DNA of 50,847 nt from Rhizobium sullae (lineage in GTDB: Bacteria > Pseudomonadota > Alphaproteobacteria > Rhizobiales > Rhizobiaceae), in the NCBI RefSeq assembly GCF_900169785.1, contig NZ_FWER01000060.1, forward strand, positions 1 through 50,847, in the 5' to 3' direction. Positions 26,265 through 34,494 of the stretch are shown here, one piece after another (within the stretch, counting starts at the first letter, position 1; each line of letters begins with the position of its first letter). The position numbers and the translations under genes were made by a program. Below the pieces are notes generated by a model. The model saw only the letters and a program-made list of their open reading frames with translations. It ran no database searches and was not told the origin of the DNA.

Positions 26265-27188
26265 TTAGAAGCCGACTGACCGGAGGTAGTCGCGACTTTC
26301 CTTCACGTCTTGGAGGCTTCCTGCCACCCTCTGCGGATCGCGTTCCTGTTCGACGGTGATGAAACCGTGATAGCCGATCTCCTCAAGCACCTGCTTCACG
26401 GCCGGATAATCGATGACACCGCGCCCGATCGGGCACATGACCCCTTCGGCGCAGGCCTCGAAGAAACGGATCTTCTCGCCGAGCACGCGCTCGAACACGG
26501 CCCGGTCGATATCCTTGAAGTGCACATAGTCGAGCCGGCCCGCGTAGCGGCGCAGTGTCTTAACCGGATCCATGCCGGCATAATAGGTGTGGCCGGTGTC
26601 GAGGCAGAAGCCTGCGATTTCTGCCGGGACATCGCTTGCGATCCGCTCTATCTCATCAGCAAATTCGACGTAGCCGCCGGCATGGGGATGGATGACAGCG
26701 CGAACGCCGTATCGGCTCCTGGCAAGTGTGGCGATTGCCTTGATGTTGGCGACCATGCCGGCCCAGGCTTCGTCGGAAAGCCGAGGCGCCCGATCAAAAT
26801 GACCCGCGGCATAATCCCGTTCGTCATGACCCCAGTCCATGACGGTCAGGTAAGGCGTCTTAAACTGCTGTCCTGCAACTTGAGCGGGCTGCGGTAACCT
26901 GGTGATAACAGCGCAGATTTCGTCCGTCTGGCGCAGCAGGTTCTCCCGGTTGGCCGGAGAGACGAGATCGTCGAAAATCGTGCCGGCGACGATGAAAAGG
27001 CCGCGCTCGGCAAGCGCCTTTCCCACCTGTTGATGATCGAGCGGTACGTAGCCGTAGGGGCCGAGTTCGAGGCCACCATAGCCGGCGGCGGCCGCCTCAT
27101 CGAAGACGCGCTCCCAGGCCGGCAGGTTCGGATTATTCACGTCGTCGACCCCCCAGCAGCATGGAGCGGTCGTGATGGTGATGGTCAT
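26265..27188 (-). CDS. IolE/MocC-like sugar isomerase or dehydratase
   Basis: A 307-residue PF01261 TIM-barrel protein. It resembles IolE (inosose dehydratase) and MocC: HPHAGGYVEFADEIERI, GFCLDTGHTYYAGMDPVK, and YVHFKDIDRAVF carry the metal-ligand residues. IolE converts 2-keto-myo-inositol to a diketone. The other inositol genes (iolB, iolC, iolD) are not in the window, so a different keto-sugar is equally possible. It lies 18 bases upstream of the Gfo/Idh gene. Confidence 0.85.
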   Translation of the reverse strand: MTITITTAPCCWGVDDVNNPNLPAWERVFDEAAAAGYGGLELGPYGYVPLDHQQVGKALAERGLFIVAGTIFDDLVSPANRENLLRQTDEICAVITRLPQPAQVAGQQFKTPYLTVMDWGHDERDYAAGHFDRAPRLSDEAWAGMVANIKAIATLARSRYGVRAVIHPHAGGYVEFADEIERIASDVPAEIAGFCLDTGHTYYAGMDPVKTLRRYAGRLDYVHFKDIDRAVFERVLGEKIRFFEACAEGVMCPIGRGVIDYPAVKQVLEEIGYHGFITVEQERDPQRVAGSLQDVKESRDYLRSVGF

Positions 27189-27231
27189 GGGGTTATTCCT
27201 CGCAAAGGGCCGGTCATGTCGTGGTCTTTGC

Positions 27232-28146
27232 TCAAGTGCCCTTTACCGGCCAATACTTGTCGACATATTTCTGGATCTCGGAGCGCATGAAGCGGCCGGA
27301 TGCATCGGCCCGGTCTTCCCAGCCGAAAACGCAAGCCGTGACGATGCCGTCAAAGCCGATCTTGGCCAGCGAACCGAAGAAGACATCCCAGTCGATCTCG
27401 CCCTGATGCATGTCCATGTGCTGGTGGATCGTCACCTTCGCACCGGGAGGATTGATGATGTAGCGAAGGCCGGACGAGGCCTTGTGGTTATAGGTGTCGG
27501 CCACGTGGACGTGGGCGATCATCGGACCGGCCTCTTCGATCATCCTCGCCATGTTGTCGCCGAAGTAGAAAGTATGCGGGGCGCAATAGAGGAACTTGAC
27601 ATTCTTCGAGCCGATGGTCTTCAGCATGTCGAGCGCCGGATGAAGCGTCTCGCACCAGTCTTCCGGATGCGGTTCCATGTTGAGGGTCACGCCGTGCTTT
27701 TCGAAGACCGGCACCAGTTCCTCGATCGACCGCCACCAGGCGGCCTCGCTGGATTCGTGCGTATAGTGCCCGCCGCAGCAATTCGACTTGTGGCCGCGAT
27801 CGGGCGACGGGCCGCGGCCGAACTCCGAGTTCATCGTATCGCAACCCATCTCGACGGCGATCTCGATGGCCTGCTTCCAGTAACCGACCGCGGCCACCCG
27901 CTCGTCTTCATGCGGGCTTGCCCAGCGGTACATCGGAAGCAGCGAGGCGAGTTTGACGCCGTGATCTGCAAGCGCCATCTTGAACTGAGCAATCCGCTCC
28001 TTGTGGGCGCGCGGGCGCACCCACCAGGGCAAAAAATCATCCCGCGGCGACATCTCGATATAGTCGTAGCCGAGCTCTGCCGCCTTCCGGCAAAGCTCGT
28101 TCGGGCCTAGATGGCGATGCATGTGCGGGTCGAGTGCGATTTTCAT
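27232..28146 (-). CDS. Sugar phosphate isomerase/epimerase (PF01261)
   Basis: A 304-residue TIM-barrel isomerase. Metal-ligand positions are suggested in TLNMEPHPEDWCE (Glu), YCAPHTFYFGDN (His), HVHVADTYNHKA (His, Asp) and HMDMHQGEIDWDV. The start at 28146 has GGAGGAG upstream; the longer frame crosses the operator and has no homology. First gene of the minus-strand operon opposite the LacI regulator, so it is the likely primary target of that repressor. Reaction unknown; members act as ketose epimerases, hexuronate isomerases and 3-keto-glycoside epimerases. Confidence 0.87.
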   Translation of the reverse strand: MKIALDPHMHRHLGPNELCRKAAELGYDYIEMSPRDDFLPWWVRPRAHKERIAQFKMALADHGVKLASLLPMYRWASPHEDERVAAVGYWKQAIEIAVEMGCDTMNSEFGRGPSPDRGHKSNCCGGHYTHESSEAAWWRSIEELVPVFEKHGVTLNMEPHPEDWCETLHPALDMLKTIGSKNVKFLYCAPHTFYFGDNMARMIEEAGPMIAHVHVADTYNHKASSGLRYIINPPGAKVTIHQHMDMHQGEIDWDVFFGSLAKIGFDGIVTACVFGWEDRADASGRFMRSEIQKYVDKYWPVKGT

Positions 28147-28267
28147 GATGTCTCCTCCTTCATCCGGCAGCATTCGGGCCAGCGAACGATCTAGCTCGGC
28201 TTCGGTATCTCCTCCCGAATTACCGGCGAGATTACGCGTGCTTGCGGACCACGAGCCAATGCTTCCT

Positions 28268-28283
28268 TGATCAAATTTGATCA
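28268..28283. promoter_or_regulatory. 16-bp perfect palindrome, candidate LacI operator
   Basis: TGATCAAATTTGATCA is a perfect inverted repeat in the gap between the divergent isomerase (start 28146) and LacI-family (start 28338) genes. Even-length palindromes in this position are typical of LacI-family operators. It probably serves both autoregulation and repression of the isomerase operon. Confidence 0.65.
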
Positions 28284-28337
28284 TTGACCTTGTGCCGCGC
28301 AGATGCTGAAGTTCGTCACGGGAGACGGAATAAAACC

Positions 28338-29342
28338 ATGGCAAAGATCACCCTGAGGGATGTGGCGAGAGAAGCCGATGTCGGTACCGCGACGGTCGAG
28401 CGGGTGATCAATGGTCGTGGCGGTGTGAGACCTGAAACGGTGGAGAAGGTCTTTCTGGCGGTCAGGAAGCTCAACTATCGGCATGTGATGCCAGAGGCCC
28501 ATCGCGGCCTTGTCCGGATCGAAGTCATCCTCGTGCGCCCGGAAACGAACTTCTATTCACGTATGAACCAGGCGTTCGAGAGGATCGCCGCCCTGCTTGA
28601 CCACAGCATCGTCGTTCACCGGACCTTTGCCCGCGAAAACGATCCCGCGGATTTCGCCCATTATATCGCAAAGCCGAAGAACCGGCGGTCCGCGCTGATC
28701 GTCGTCGCGCCCGATCATCCGGATGTCGTCACGAGTGTCCGGCAAGCAGCGGCCCTCGGCATACCCGTCATCCAGATCATGACGCGACCGGCGACGGAAC
28801 TGCCCTATGTCGGGATCGACAATTACGCTGCCGGCCGTACGGCCGCCTATTACATGTCGCGCATGCAGGCGGGCAAGGCAGGTTCCTTCGTCGCTCTCTG
28901 CCACAGCGGCGCCTACGAAAACCACAAGGAGCGTATCCGGGGCTTTTCCGAATATCTCGCCGAGCATGCCGATGGGGAACACGCCCTTGTGGAGGTGATG
29001 TTCGATTTCGACGACGAACACAACACGATGGAACTGTTGCGCCACGCGCTTCGCAGGCACCCGGACGTCATTGGCGTCTACAGCGCCGGCGGCGACAACG
29101 TCGCCGTCGCCTCGGTCCTCAAAAATCAGCAGGCACGCGCGGTGTTTTGGGTTGGGCACGAATTGAGCGATCAGACACGGAGCTATCTGCGTGAAGGCAT
29201 CATGGCGGTCGTACTCGATCAGGTACCGGAAATTCAGGCCCGCAGATCAATCGATTTGACATTGAAGGCGCTTGGTCTGATTGAGGTCGACGTCAGTAAG
29301 GAGCCTGTGCGCTTCTTGACCGTAACCCCCGAAAACGTGTGA
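28338..29342 (+). CDS. LacI-family transcriptional regulator
   Basis: A 334-residue LacI-type repressor: N-terminal helix-turn-helix and hinge (ITLRDVAREADVGTATVERV, INGRGGVRPETVEKV) followed by a periplasmic-binding-protein-like sensor (VIQIMTRPATELPYVGIDNY, GVYSAGGDNVAVASVL). The recognition helix has TVERV where most LacI proteins have TVSRV. The ATG at 28338 was chosen because the helix-turn-helix begins right after it. The palindrome at 28268-28283 precedes it. Expected to sense a sugar handled by the divergent Gfo/Idh-isomerase operon. Confidence 0.93.
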   Translation: MAKITLRDVAREADVGTATVERVINGRGGVRPETVEKVFLAVRKLNYRHVMPEAHRGLVRIEVILVRPETNFYSRMNQAFERIAALLDHSIVVHRTFARENDPADFAHYIAKPKNRRSALIVVAPDHPDVVTSVRQAAALGIPVIQIMTRPATELPYVGIDNYAAGRTAAYYMSRMQAGKAGSFVALCHSGAYENHKERIRGFSEYLAEHADGEHALVEVMFDFDDEHNTMELLRHALRRHPDVIGVYSAGGDNVAVASVLKNQQARAVFWVGHELSDQTRSYLREGIMAVVLDQVPEIQARRSIDLTLKALGLIEVDVSKEPVRFLTVTPENV

Positions 29343-29390
29343 GTTCGAATCCCTGACTTAAAACTTGCTTGCGAGTGCGGAAGTCATCGG

Positions 29391-29443
29391 GCGCGCCTCA
29401 AAATATCGCCATGTTATAATCACGATTATTATAATAGGCGCGC
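29391..29443. repeat. Nested inverted repeat between convergent genes
   Basis: GCGCGCC (29391-29397) pairs with GGCGCGC (29437-29443), and inside it TTATAAT (29414-29420) pairs with ATTATAA (29428-29434). The inner part is strikingly AT-rich in GC-rich surroundings. It lies between the ends of the LacI and GNAT genes and could be a bidirectional terminator or a recombination scar. Confidence 0.5.
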
Positions 29444-29502
29444 AAGAATGCGGTTCGTCGGCAGAGCATCTGCATAGGTTACTCCTCAACCCACCACCCA
29501 GC

Positions 29503-30408
29503 TTAGCCCAAAGCCTGGCTTGCCAACGCGTAAGTCATCGGGCGCCCTTCGGGGATCAGGCTGTCCTCCGGAATCCAGCGCTTTCCGAGCGACATCGTCG
29601 TAACTGTATCGAATACGGGCATGCCGCATCGGGACAAAAACGCGGCGAAGGCTCCGTCTTTCTGGCGGGTATCAAGACGGAGGAAATGGCCGGCATGCTC
29701 TGAAACATGCGGCCGGATCACCGCAATCGCATCCTGGTCGCCATTGGCGACCACCGGGCCTATAACATGCCCGCGGCCGAAAGGCCTGCAGAGCGAAAAT
29801 GCGTCAAGCCGATCATTGCGAAACAGGCCAAAACCCTTGGAGTGCTTCAGCAAGCCGGCGAGAACCGGCATGCGGTCCGCACCATATGCCTGGCGATCGA
29901 GCTCGGCCAACAAAGCAAGATCGGCAATATCAATGGCGCGCAAATGCGCCCCGTCCGGCGTTGCACCCGGAGGGTCAGGCTCGTGAGCTTCGCCTTGACA
30001 CTGGTAAACGATCTTCTCAGCCGCAAAGCCAAGGGAAAGATATAGCCGCCGTGCTGCGCGCGTCGCATTGAGACCGAGAGTATAGCCCGCGAGCCGGGCA
30101 AAGGCATGCTGCATCAGCCACCGTCCGGTCCCGTTGGCCTGCAGGCGGGGCGATGTAATGACCATTCCGACGGTGGCAAAATTATCGCCATGCGGAAACC
30201 ACATGGCCGAACCGAGAACGCGGCCGATGTCGTCCAGGGCGACAACGCCCTTACCGACACGCCGCAGAAACTGCCAATCCTCCGCGCGATGCGGCCAGCC
30301 GACGGCAATCGACAACGCATGCAGTTGGTCGAGATCCGCCTCCACGATATCGCCAATTTTCATCTGCACGGAATCGACAACCATGGATTCTGACGCCGTT
30401 CCTTCCAC
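29503..30408 (-). CDS. GNAT-family N-acetyltransferase (two-domain)
   Basis: A 301-residue acetyltransferase. The acetyl-CoA-binding motif is visible in VGMVITSPRLQANGTGRWLM (about residues 75-95), preceded by the DIGRVLGSAMWFPHGD strand. The C-terminal half (about 150-300) looks like the Acetyltransf_18 type domain that follows GNAT in YitH-like proteins, with DRQAYGADRMPVLAGLL and a late RCGMPVF. The GTG at 30408 sits six bases after GGGAGG; an ATG at 30384 is the alternative. Substrate unknown. It is divergent from the ArgE-like gene across about 240 bases in which I see no supported gene. Confidence 0.85.
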   Translation of the reverse strand: MEGTASESMVVDSVQMKIGDIVEADLDQLHALSIAVGWPHRAEDWQFLRRVGKGVVALDDIGRVLGSAMWFPHGDNFATVGMVITSPRLQANGTGRWLMQHAFARLAGYTLGLNATRAARRLYLSLGFAAEKIVYQCQGEAHEPDPPGATPDGAHLRAIDIADLALLAELDRQAYGADRMPVLAGLLKHSKGFGLFRNDRLDAFSLCRPFGRGHVIGPVVANGDQDAIAVIRPHVSEHAGHFLRLDTRQKDGAFAAFLSRCGMPVFDTVTTMSLGKRWIPEDSLIPEGRPMTYALASQALG

Positions 30409-30651
30409 TTCAAACCTCCCGATTGCATCCGAAACGCAGGCAGTCCGCGCATCCGTGGAACACGCCGGACCCGCTGAAAAGGATATTAGGCGGCAGGCGC
30501 CGGTACAATCCGCTCCAGGAGCCTCACCGCCCGCAACAATTCACTGAAACCGAGCCGATTTCGGCACGCAATCCGGTGCGGCGGCTTTAAGCTTCGCAAC
30601 TAGGCCTTCCATGTATCCCGACGGAGCGCCGGCCATGTTCGCGAGAATCCT

Positions 30652-31779
30652 ATGATGCACGCCGTTGAGATCCTTGAGCGCCTGATCGCCTTTCCCTCCG
30701 TCGCCGGACAGGCCAATGATGCGATCGTCGAGTGGATCCGTGCCTACATTGAAGACTGCAATGCCACGGTCACAGTGCTGCCAGGGCCGGAAGGAAACCG
30801 TTCGAACCTCTTTGCAACTATCGGCCCGGCAGACGTTCCTGGCTACATACTCTCGGGCCACATGGACGTGGTACCGGCCAACGAACCTGCCTGGTCGTCA
30901 GACCCTTTCACCCTTCGCGCGGAGGGAAATCGCCTCTACGGACGCGGCACCTCCGACATGAAGGGCTTTTTAGCGGCCGCGCTCGCCGCCCTGCCCGCGC
31001 TTGCAGCGAAGCCGCTTGCTCGCCCCATCCATCTTGCCTTTTCCTATGACGAGGAGGCAGGCTGCCGGGGCGCACCCCACATGATCGCGCGTTTCGCAGA
31101 ACTCTGCGCCAGGCCAGAAGGCGCGATCATCGGCGAGCCAAGCAAGATGCGCGCCATCCGTGCGCACAAGGGAAAGGCTGCGGCACGCGTCGAAATCCAC
31201 GGTCGTTCGGGACATTCCTCGCGTCCCGATCAGGGATTGAATGCCGTCCACGCGATGGCGGAAGTGCTGGCGGAAGCTGTCGTACGCGCCAAACGCGCGT
31301 CTCAGGGTCCTTTCGATACGGCTTTCGAGCCCGCCTATTCCTCCCTTCAGGCGGGCACAATCAAGGGCGGCCAGGCGGTCAACATCATTCCTGACCTGTG
31401 CATCGCCGAGTTCGAAGCCCGGGCGGTTTCCGGTGTTTCCCCGACCGAATTGCTGGCTCCCCTCAAGGCGAGGGCCGAGAGCCTGCGAGCCAAAGGTTTT
31501 GAGGTGAATTGGGAGCTCACGAGCGCCTATCCCGGCTTGTCGCTTTCAGCCGATGCGCCGCTCGCGTGCCTACTTGCGGAACTGACAGGCGAGGAGCCGC
31601 TCGCCGCTGTGAGCTACGGGACGGAGGCCGGACTTTATCAGGCCGCCGGAATCGACGCCATCATCTGCGGCCCCGGCGACATTGCACGTGCGCACCGGCC
31701 CGACGAGTTCATTCTCACCGACGAATTGACGGCCTGCCAATCCATGATCGAGGCGCTGGGCAACAGGCTTTGCCCTTAG
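30652..31779 (+). CDS. argE: Acetylornithine deacetylase-like M20 amidohydrolase (ArgE)
   Basis: A 375-residue M20 metallopeptidase-family deacylase. Zinc and catalytic motifs: LSGHMDVVP, GRGTSDMKGFLAAALAA, AFSYDEEAGCRGAPH, IIGEPSKM, the dimerisation lid AARVEIHGRSGHSSRPDQG, and the C-terminal AICGPGD-like segment DAIICGPGDIARAHRPDEF. ArgE hydrolyses N-acetylornithine to ornithine; rhizobia have several paralogues with other N-acyl substrates. Followed closely by a 2-hydroxyacid dehydrogenase and a cupin, so it probably belongs to a catabolic operon rather than arginine synthesis. Confidence 0.9.
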   Translation: MMHAVEILERLIAFPSVAGQANDAIVEWIRAYIEDCNATVTVLPGPEGNRSNLFATIGPADVPGYILSGHMDVVPANEPAWSSDPFTLRAEGNRLYGRGTSDMKGFLAAALAALPALAAKPLARPIHLAFSYDEEAGCRGAPHMIARFAELCARPEGAIIGEPSKMRAIRAHKGKAAARVEIHGRSGHSSRPDQGLNAVHAMAEVLAEAVVRAKRASQGPFDTAFEPAYSSLQAGTIKGGQAVNIIPDLCIAEFEARAVSGVSPTELLAPLKARAESLRAKGFEVNWELTSAYPGLSLSADAPLACLLAELTGEEPLAAVSYGTEAGLYQAAGIDAIICGPGDIARAHRPDEFILTDELTACQSMIEALGNRLCP

Positions 31780-31837
31780 TGAGGCAGCAGCCCATGCGAA
31801 CGATGACCGTGGATACCGAAACGACGGGAAAATGCCG

Positions 31838-32761
31838 ATGACTCTGCTCTTCAATTCCGACGCCGAGCGCGGTCGCATTTTTCGTGATGCTTTCGCCAGG
31901 GAGATTCCAGACCTTGCCTTTTCGATGGATCCGGCCGCGGTGGATCCGCAGGCGGTCCGCTATCTGGTAACCTGGACGGCGCCCGCCGACCTTCTTCGAT
32001 ATCGCAATCTTGAGATCGTCTTTTCGATCGGCGCGGGCATCGACCAATTCAGGCTCGACAGCCTACCGGAAAAGATAAGGCTAGTGCGCATGGTCGAGGA
32101 CGGCATCATCCGCATGATGCAGGAATATGTGACGCTCGCCGTGCTTATGCTTCACCGCAATCTGCCCACCTATCTTGACCAGCAGAAGAGGCAGTCGTGG
32201 CGCGGGATTCCGCAGAAGCAGGCCGCAAGCCAAAATGTGGGTGTTCTCGGTCTCGGTATGCTCGGCAGCGCCGTGCTGGAGCGGCTCAAGCCCTTTGGAT
32301 TTATGCTGTCCGGCTGGAGCCGCAGCCCCCGCGAGATCGACGGCGCGACCTGTTACAGTGGCCAGCAGGGACTGAATCCCTTTCTGGAGAAGGTCGATAC
32401 CCTGATCTGCCTGCTGCCGCTGACGGCGGAAACGCACGGCTTGCTGAATGCGGATTTGTTCAACGAACTGCCTTCCGGCGCAAGCCTCGTCCACACGGGC
32501 CGCGGCCCGCAGCTCGATCATCAAGCGTTGATCGAAGCGCTGGATAGTGGCCAACTCTCCGGTGCCGTCATCGATGTGACCGATCCCGAACCGCTACCGC
32601 CCGCCCATGCCTTCTGGTCACATCCGAAGATCATCCTGACGCCGCATATCGCAAGCGTCACCCAAGCCGAAACAGCCGCATGCGCGGTCATAGACAACAT
32701 CAAGCGCGACCGCGCCGGTCTCGATCCGGTCGGTTTGGTCGATCGTACACGCGGCTACTGA
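31838..32761 (+). CDS. D-2-hydroxyacid dehydrogenase (glyoxylate/hydroxypyruvate reductase A-like)
   Basis: About 307 residues, NAD(P)-binding 2-hydroxyacid dehydrogenase. The Rossmann motif is VGVLGLGMLGSAVLERLKPF; catalytic Arg is in HTGRGPQLD, Glu in VTDPEPLPPAHAFW, and His in LTPHIASVTQAET. The pattern matches GhrA, which reduces glyoxylate and hydroxypyruvate. Two in-frame ATGs (31832, 31838) are possible; 31838 has GGGAA at better spacing. It follows the deacylase gene by about 60 bases on the same strand. Confidence 0.9.
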   Translation: MTLLFNSDAERGRIFRDAFAREIPDLAFSMDPAAVDPQAVRYLVTWTAPADLLRYRNLEIVFSIGAGIDQFRLDSLPEKIRLVRMVEDGIIRMMQEYVTLAVLMLHRNLPTYLDQQKRQSWRGIPQKQAASQNVGVLGLGMLGSAVLERLKPFGFMLSGWSRSPREIDGATCYSGQQGLNPFLEKVDTLICLLPLTAETHGLLNADLFNELPSGASLVHTGRGPQLDHQALIEALDSGQLSGAVIDVTDPEPLPPAHAFWSHPKIILTPHIASVTQAETAACAVIDNIKRDRAGLDPVGLVDRTRGY

Positions 32762-32784
32762 CATTCAACGACGAAAGGTCCTCC

Positions 32785-33246
32785 ATGTCTCTGCTCAAAA
32801 CTATCGACACCAATCCCTCGACCGCCCCTCGGGAATCAAAACCGCTTCCGGAACGCCTCATTGCCGGGGATCCCGCCTTCAAGACCTGGGCGCAGGATGT
32901 GGCGCGCGGAGAGATGATCCATACCGGGGTCTGGGAAGCGACGCCGGGCGAGACCCGCTCGATCAAGGGCGAAACCTTCGAATTCTGCCATATCCTTGCC
33001 GGCGTTGTGGAGATCACCCCCGATGGCGGTGAGCCTGCCGTCTACAAGGCCGGCGACAGCTTCGTCATGAAGCCTGGCTTCACTGGCATGTGGAAGACCA
33101 TCGAAACTGTCCGCAAGATCTACGTGACTGTGATTGGCCCCAGTGCATTATTCGGACACGGATTCACGGTAGCGGAGTACCAATCACGGGCGAGCGGTCA
33201 ATTGGAGCGGCATGAGGCCATTAGCGTCGAGTTCAATGCTGTCTGA
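32785..33246 (+). CDS. Cupin (DUF861/COG3450 type) with foreign C-terminus
   Basis: A 153-residue small cupin. The core is normal for the family: GVWEATPGETRSIKGETFEF, HILAGVVEITPDGGEP, AGDSFVMKPGFTGMWKTIET, VRKIYVTVI. Relatives usually stop right after that last strand. Here about 36 extra residues follow, and this DNA coincides on the other strand with the end of a Tn3-type transposase and its probable terminal repeat starting at 33136. The natural C-terminus therefore seems to have been replaced by transposon sequence. The core fold is complete, so the protein may still work. Function unknown; neighbours suggest amino-acid or amine metabolism. Confidence 0.85.
   Translation: MSLLKTIDTNPSTAPRESKPLPERLIAGDPAFKTWAQDVARGEMIHTGVWEATPGETRSIKGETFEFCHILAGVVEITPDGGEPAVYKAGDSFVMKPGFTGMWKTIETVRKIYVTVIGPSALFGHGFTVAEYQSRASGQLERHEAISVEFNAV
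33136..33173. repeat. Probable degraded Tn3-type 38-bp terminal repeat
   Basis: The 38 bases begin GGCCCC, contain TTCGGA at positions 16-21 and ACGGTA at 31-36. As I remember Tn1721-type ends, TTCGGA and ACGnTA occupy the same positions. It lies 10 bases beyond the stop of the transposase C-terminus (33184, minus strand) and exactly where the cupin loses family similarity. The first bases deviate from the usual GGGG, so this end would be inactive. Confidence 0.4.
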
Positions 33247-33350
33247 CCAGACATAATCTCCAGTGAGGTTGATCCGGTCCCAACCCAAAGGATCATGCTC
33301 GATCATATAGCCGAGCAGATCGGGGTCGATGCAGAAGTGATAGCTGGTTT
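33184..33350 (-). pseudogene. Tn3-family transposase C-terminal fragment
   Basis: On the minus strand the frame reads IDPDLLGYMIEHDPLGWD and RINLTGDYVW before ending at a TGA (33184-33186). LGW-x-x-INLTGDYVW is the hallmark C-terminus of Tn3-family TnpA, and the number of residues from that motif to the stop fits the family. Everything upstream on this strand is missing. The fragment overlaps the 3' end of the cupin frame. Confidence 0.75.
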
Positions 33351-33690
33351 CGCGCGACGCACACCATCTATGCCTTCGAGAGACCCAAGCGCTACGGTAG
33401 CCTGGCACCGCTGTTCGGACACAGGCTCAACCGCGATTTGATCGTCAATCACTGGCCCGATATTCAGCGCGATGCGCGACAGGACCGTCACGCCATCGCT
33501 GATCCTTAAAAAGCTCTCCGCATACCGGCAACAGAATAGCCTTGCCGCCGCACTGCGCGAGGTTGGTCGCATCGAACGCACGCTATTTACATTGAGATGG
33601 TTCCAGGACCCTGCGCTCCGCCAGCTTGTCACCGGCGAACTCAACAAAGGGGAAGCCCGCAACAGCCTGGCGCGCGCGGTTTGCGGCACA
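33350..33690 (+). pseudogene. Tn3-family transposase internal fragment (frameshifted)
   Basis: In plus frame the DNA reads YAFERPKRYGSLAPLFGHRL and NRDLIVNHWPDIQRDA, then after a frameshift near 33470 SLILKKLSAYRQQNSLAAAL, REVGRIERTLFTLRWFQD and LNKGEARNSLARAV. This is the late catalytic part of Tn3-type TnpA that normally precedes the LGW...NLTGDYVW end. It is inverted relative to that end (33184-33350) and runs straight into the resolvase remnant at about 33690. Confidence 0.75.
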
Positions 33691-34219
33691 GGCTCGCGCG
33701 CTCAACGCCGTAGGGTGCAAGCGACTATTCGAAGAGGCTGCCAGTGGGGGCCGATGGGATCGGCCCAGGCTCCAGGAAATGATCGGCCAGCTCCGCGACG
33801 GCGATGTCGTCGTCGTCTGGAAGCTCGACCGGCTGTCGCGCAGCCTGAAGGATCTCCTGCACCTCATGGAGAAGATCGAGGCGGCGGGCGCTGGGTTCCG
33901 CTCGCTCACCGAGGCGATCGACACCACCACGCCCGCTGGCCGCATGATGATGCAGATGGTCGGCAGCTTCGCCGAATTCGAGCGTGCCATGATCCGCGAG
34001 CGGACAAGTGCAGGGCTGGCTCAGGCCCGGCTGGAAGGTCGCGTTGGTGGGCGACGGCGCAAGCTCGATGACAAAAAGCGGCGTGAGATCGCCGAGTCCG
34101 TCATTTCGGGCCGCAAGTCTGGCGCCGAAATGGCAAGGCTATATGACGTGAGCGAGCAAACCGTCTCAAGAATCGTTGCCGAATTTCGCCAGCAGGAGGC
34201 ACATGAAGCACTGGAATGA
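33626..34219 (+). pseudogene. Serine resolvase/invertase lacking its N-terminus
   Basis: The frame has 197 codons, but resolvase sequence begins only at about 33690 (QARALNAVGCKRLFEEAASG) and continues through VVVWKLDRLSRSLKDLL, FRSLTEAIDTTTPAGRMMMQ and FAEFERAMIRERT to a C-terminal Hin-type helix-turn-helix (GAEMARLYDVSEQTVSRIV). The first 20 or so residues of the family, with the Y-A-R-V-S motif and the catalytic serine, are missing; the codons before 33690 are transposase DNA read out of frame. DNA binding may remain but catalysis should be lost. Annotation pipelines may list it as an intact recombinase. Confidence 0.8.
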
Positions 34220-34494
34220 CTTGGCTTGAATGACCGCACGGGGTGGTTTTCTGCCGTCTGTCTCGTCGATCGGAACGAGCAGGTGGTGCCCAATGCCGCC
34301 TTTTGATGCAACGTGCTTGCCAATTCCCGCACGCTTTACGATAGCCTCCATCACCTTCTCCGCAGGGGACATAATACATCTTTGTAGTGTGGCCGCTCAT
34401 CGAAACCCGTCATGCAATATAGATACGTCATGATATGCTCGCGAGCAGTGCCGTCTCGACGCTCGTCTAACGCTCACCATCAGGAGGAAATGCC

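Larger units (their letters stand above)
33136..34219. mobile_element. Rearranged Tn3-family transposon remnant
   Basis: About 1.1 kb of Tn3-type debris: a probable degraded left end, the C-terminus of a transposase on the minus strand, an internal transposase piece on the plus strand, and a 5'-truncated resolvase. No intact transposase and no second terminal repeat were found to the right. The mixture of strands requires at least one inversion and one deletion after insertion. Confidence 0.75.

Noticed and set aside
29338..29356. GAGTTCGAATCCC resembling a tRNA T-loop
   Set aside because: The flanking bases do not form the five-pair T-stem and no acceptor or anticodon arm is present; the motif overlaps the stop of the LacI gene.
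30541..30861. 106-codon minus-strand frame antisense to the start of the ArgE-like gene
   Set aside because: Most of it is antisense to a well-supported gene and it has no recognisable domain.
34166..34372. 68-codon minus-strand frame beginning MSPAEKVMEAIVKRAGIG between the resolvase remnant and the first DUF1254 gene
   Set aside because: The N-terminal part looks protein-like but it runs into the resolvase on the other strand and matches nothing I know; it could be a truncated gene, but support is too weak.
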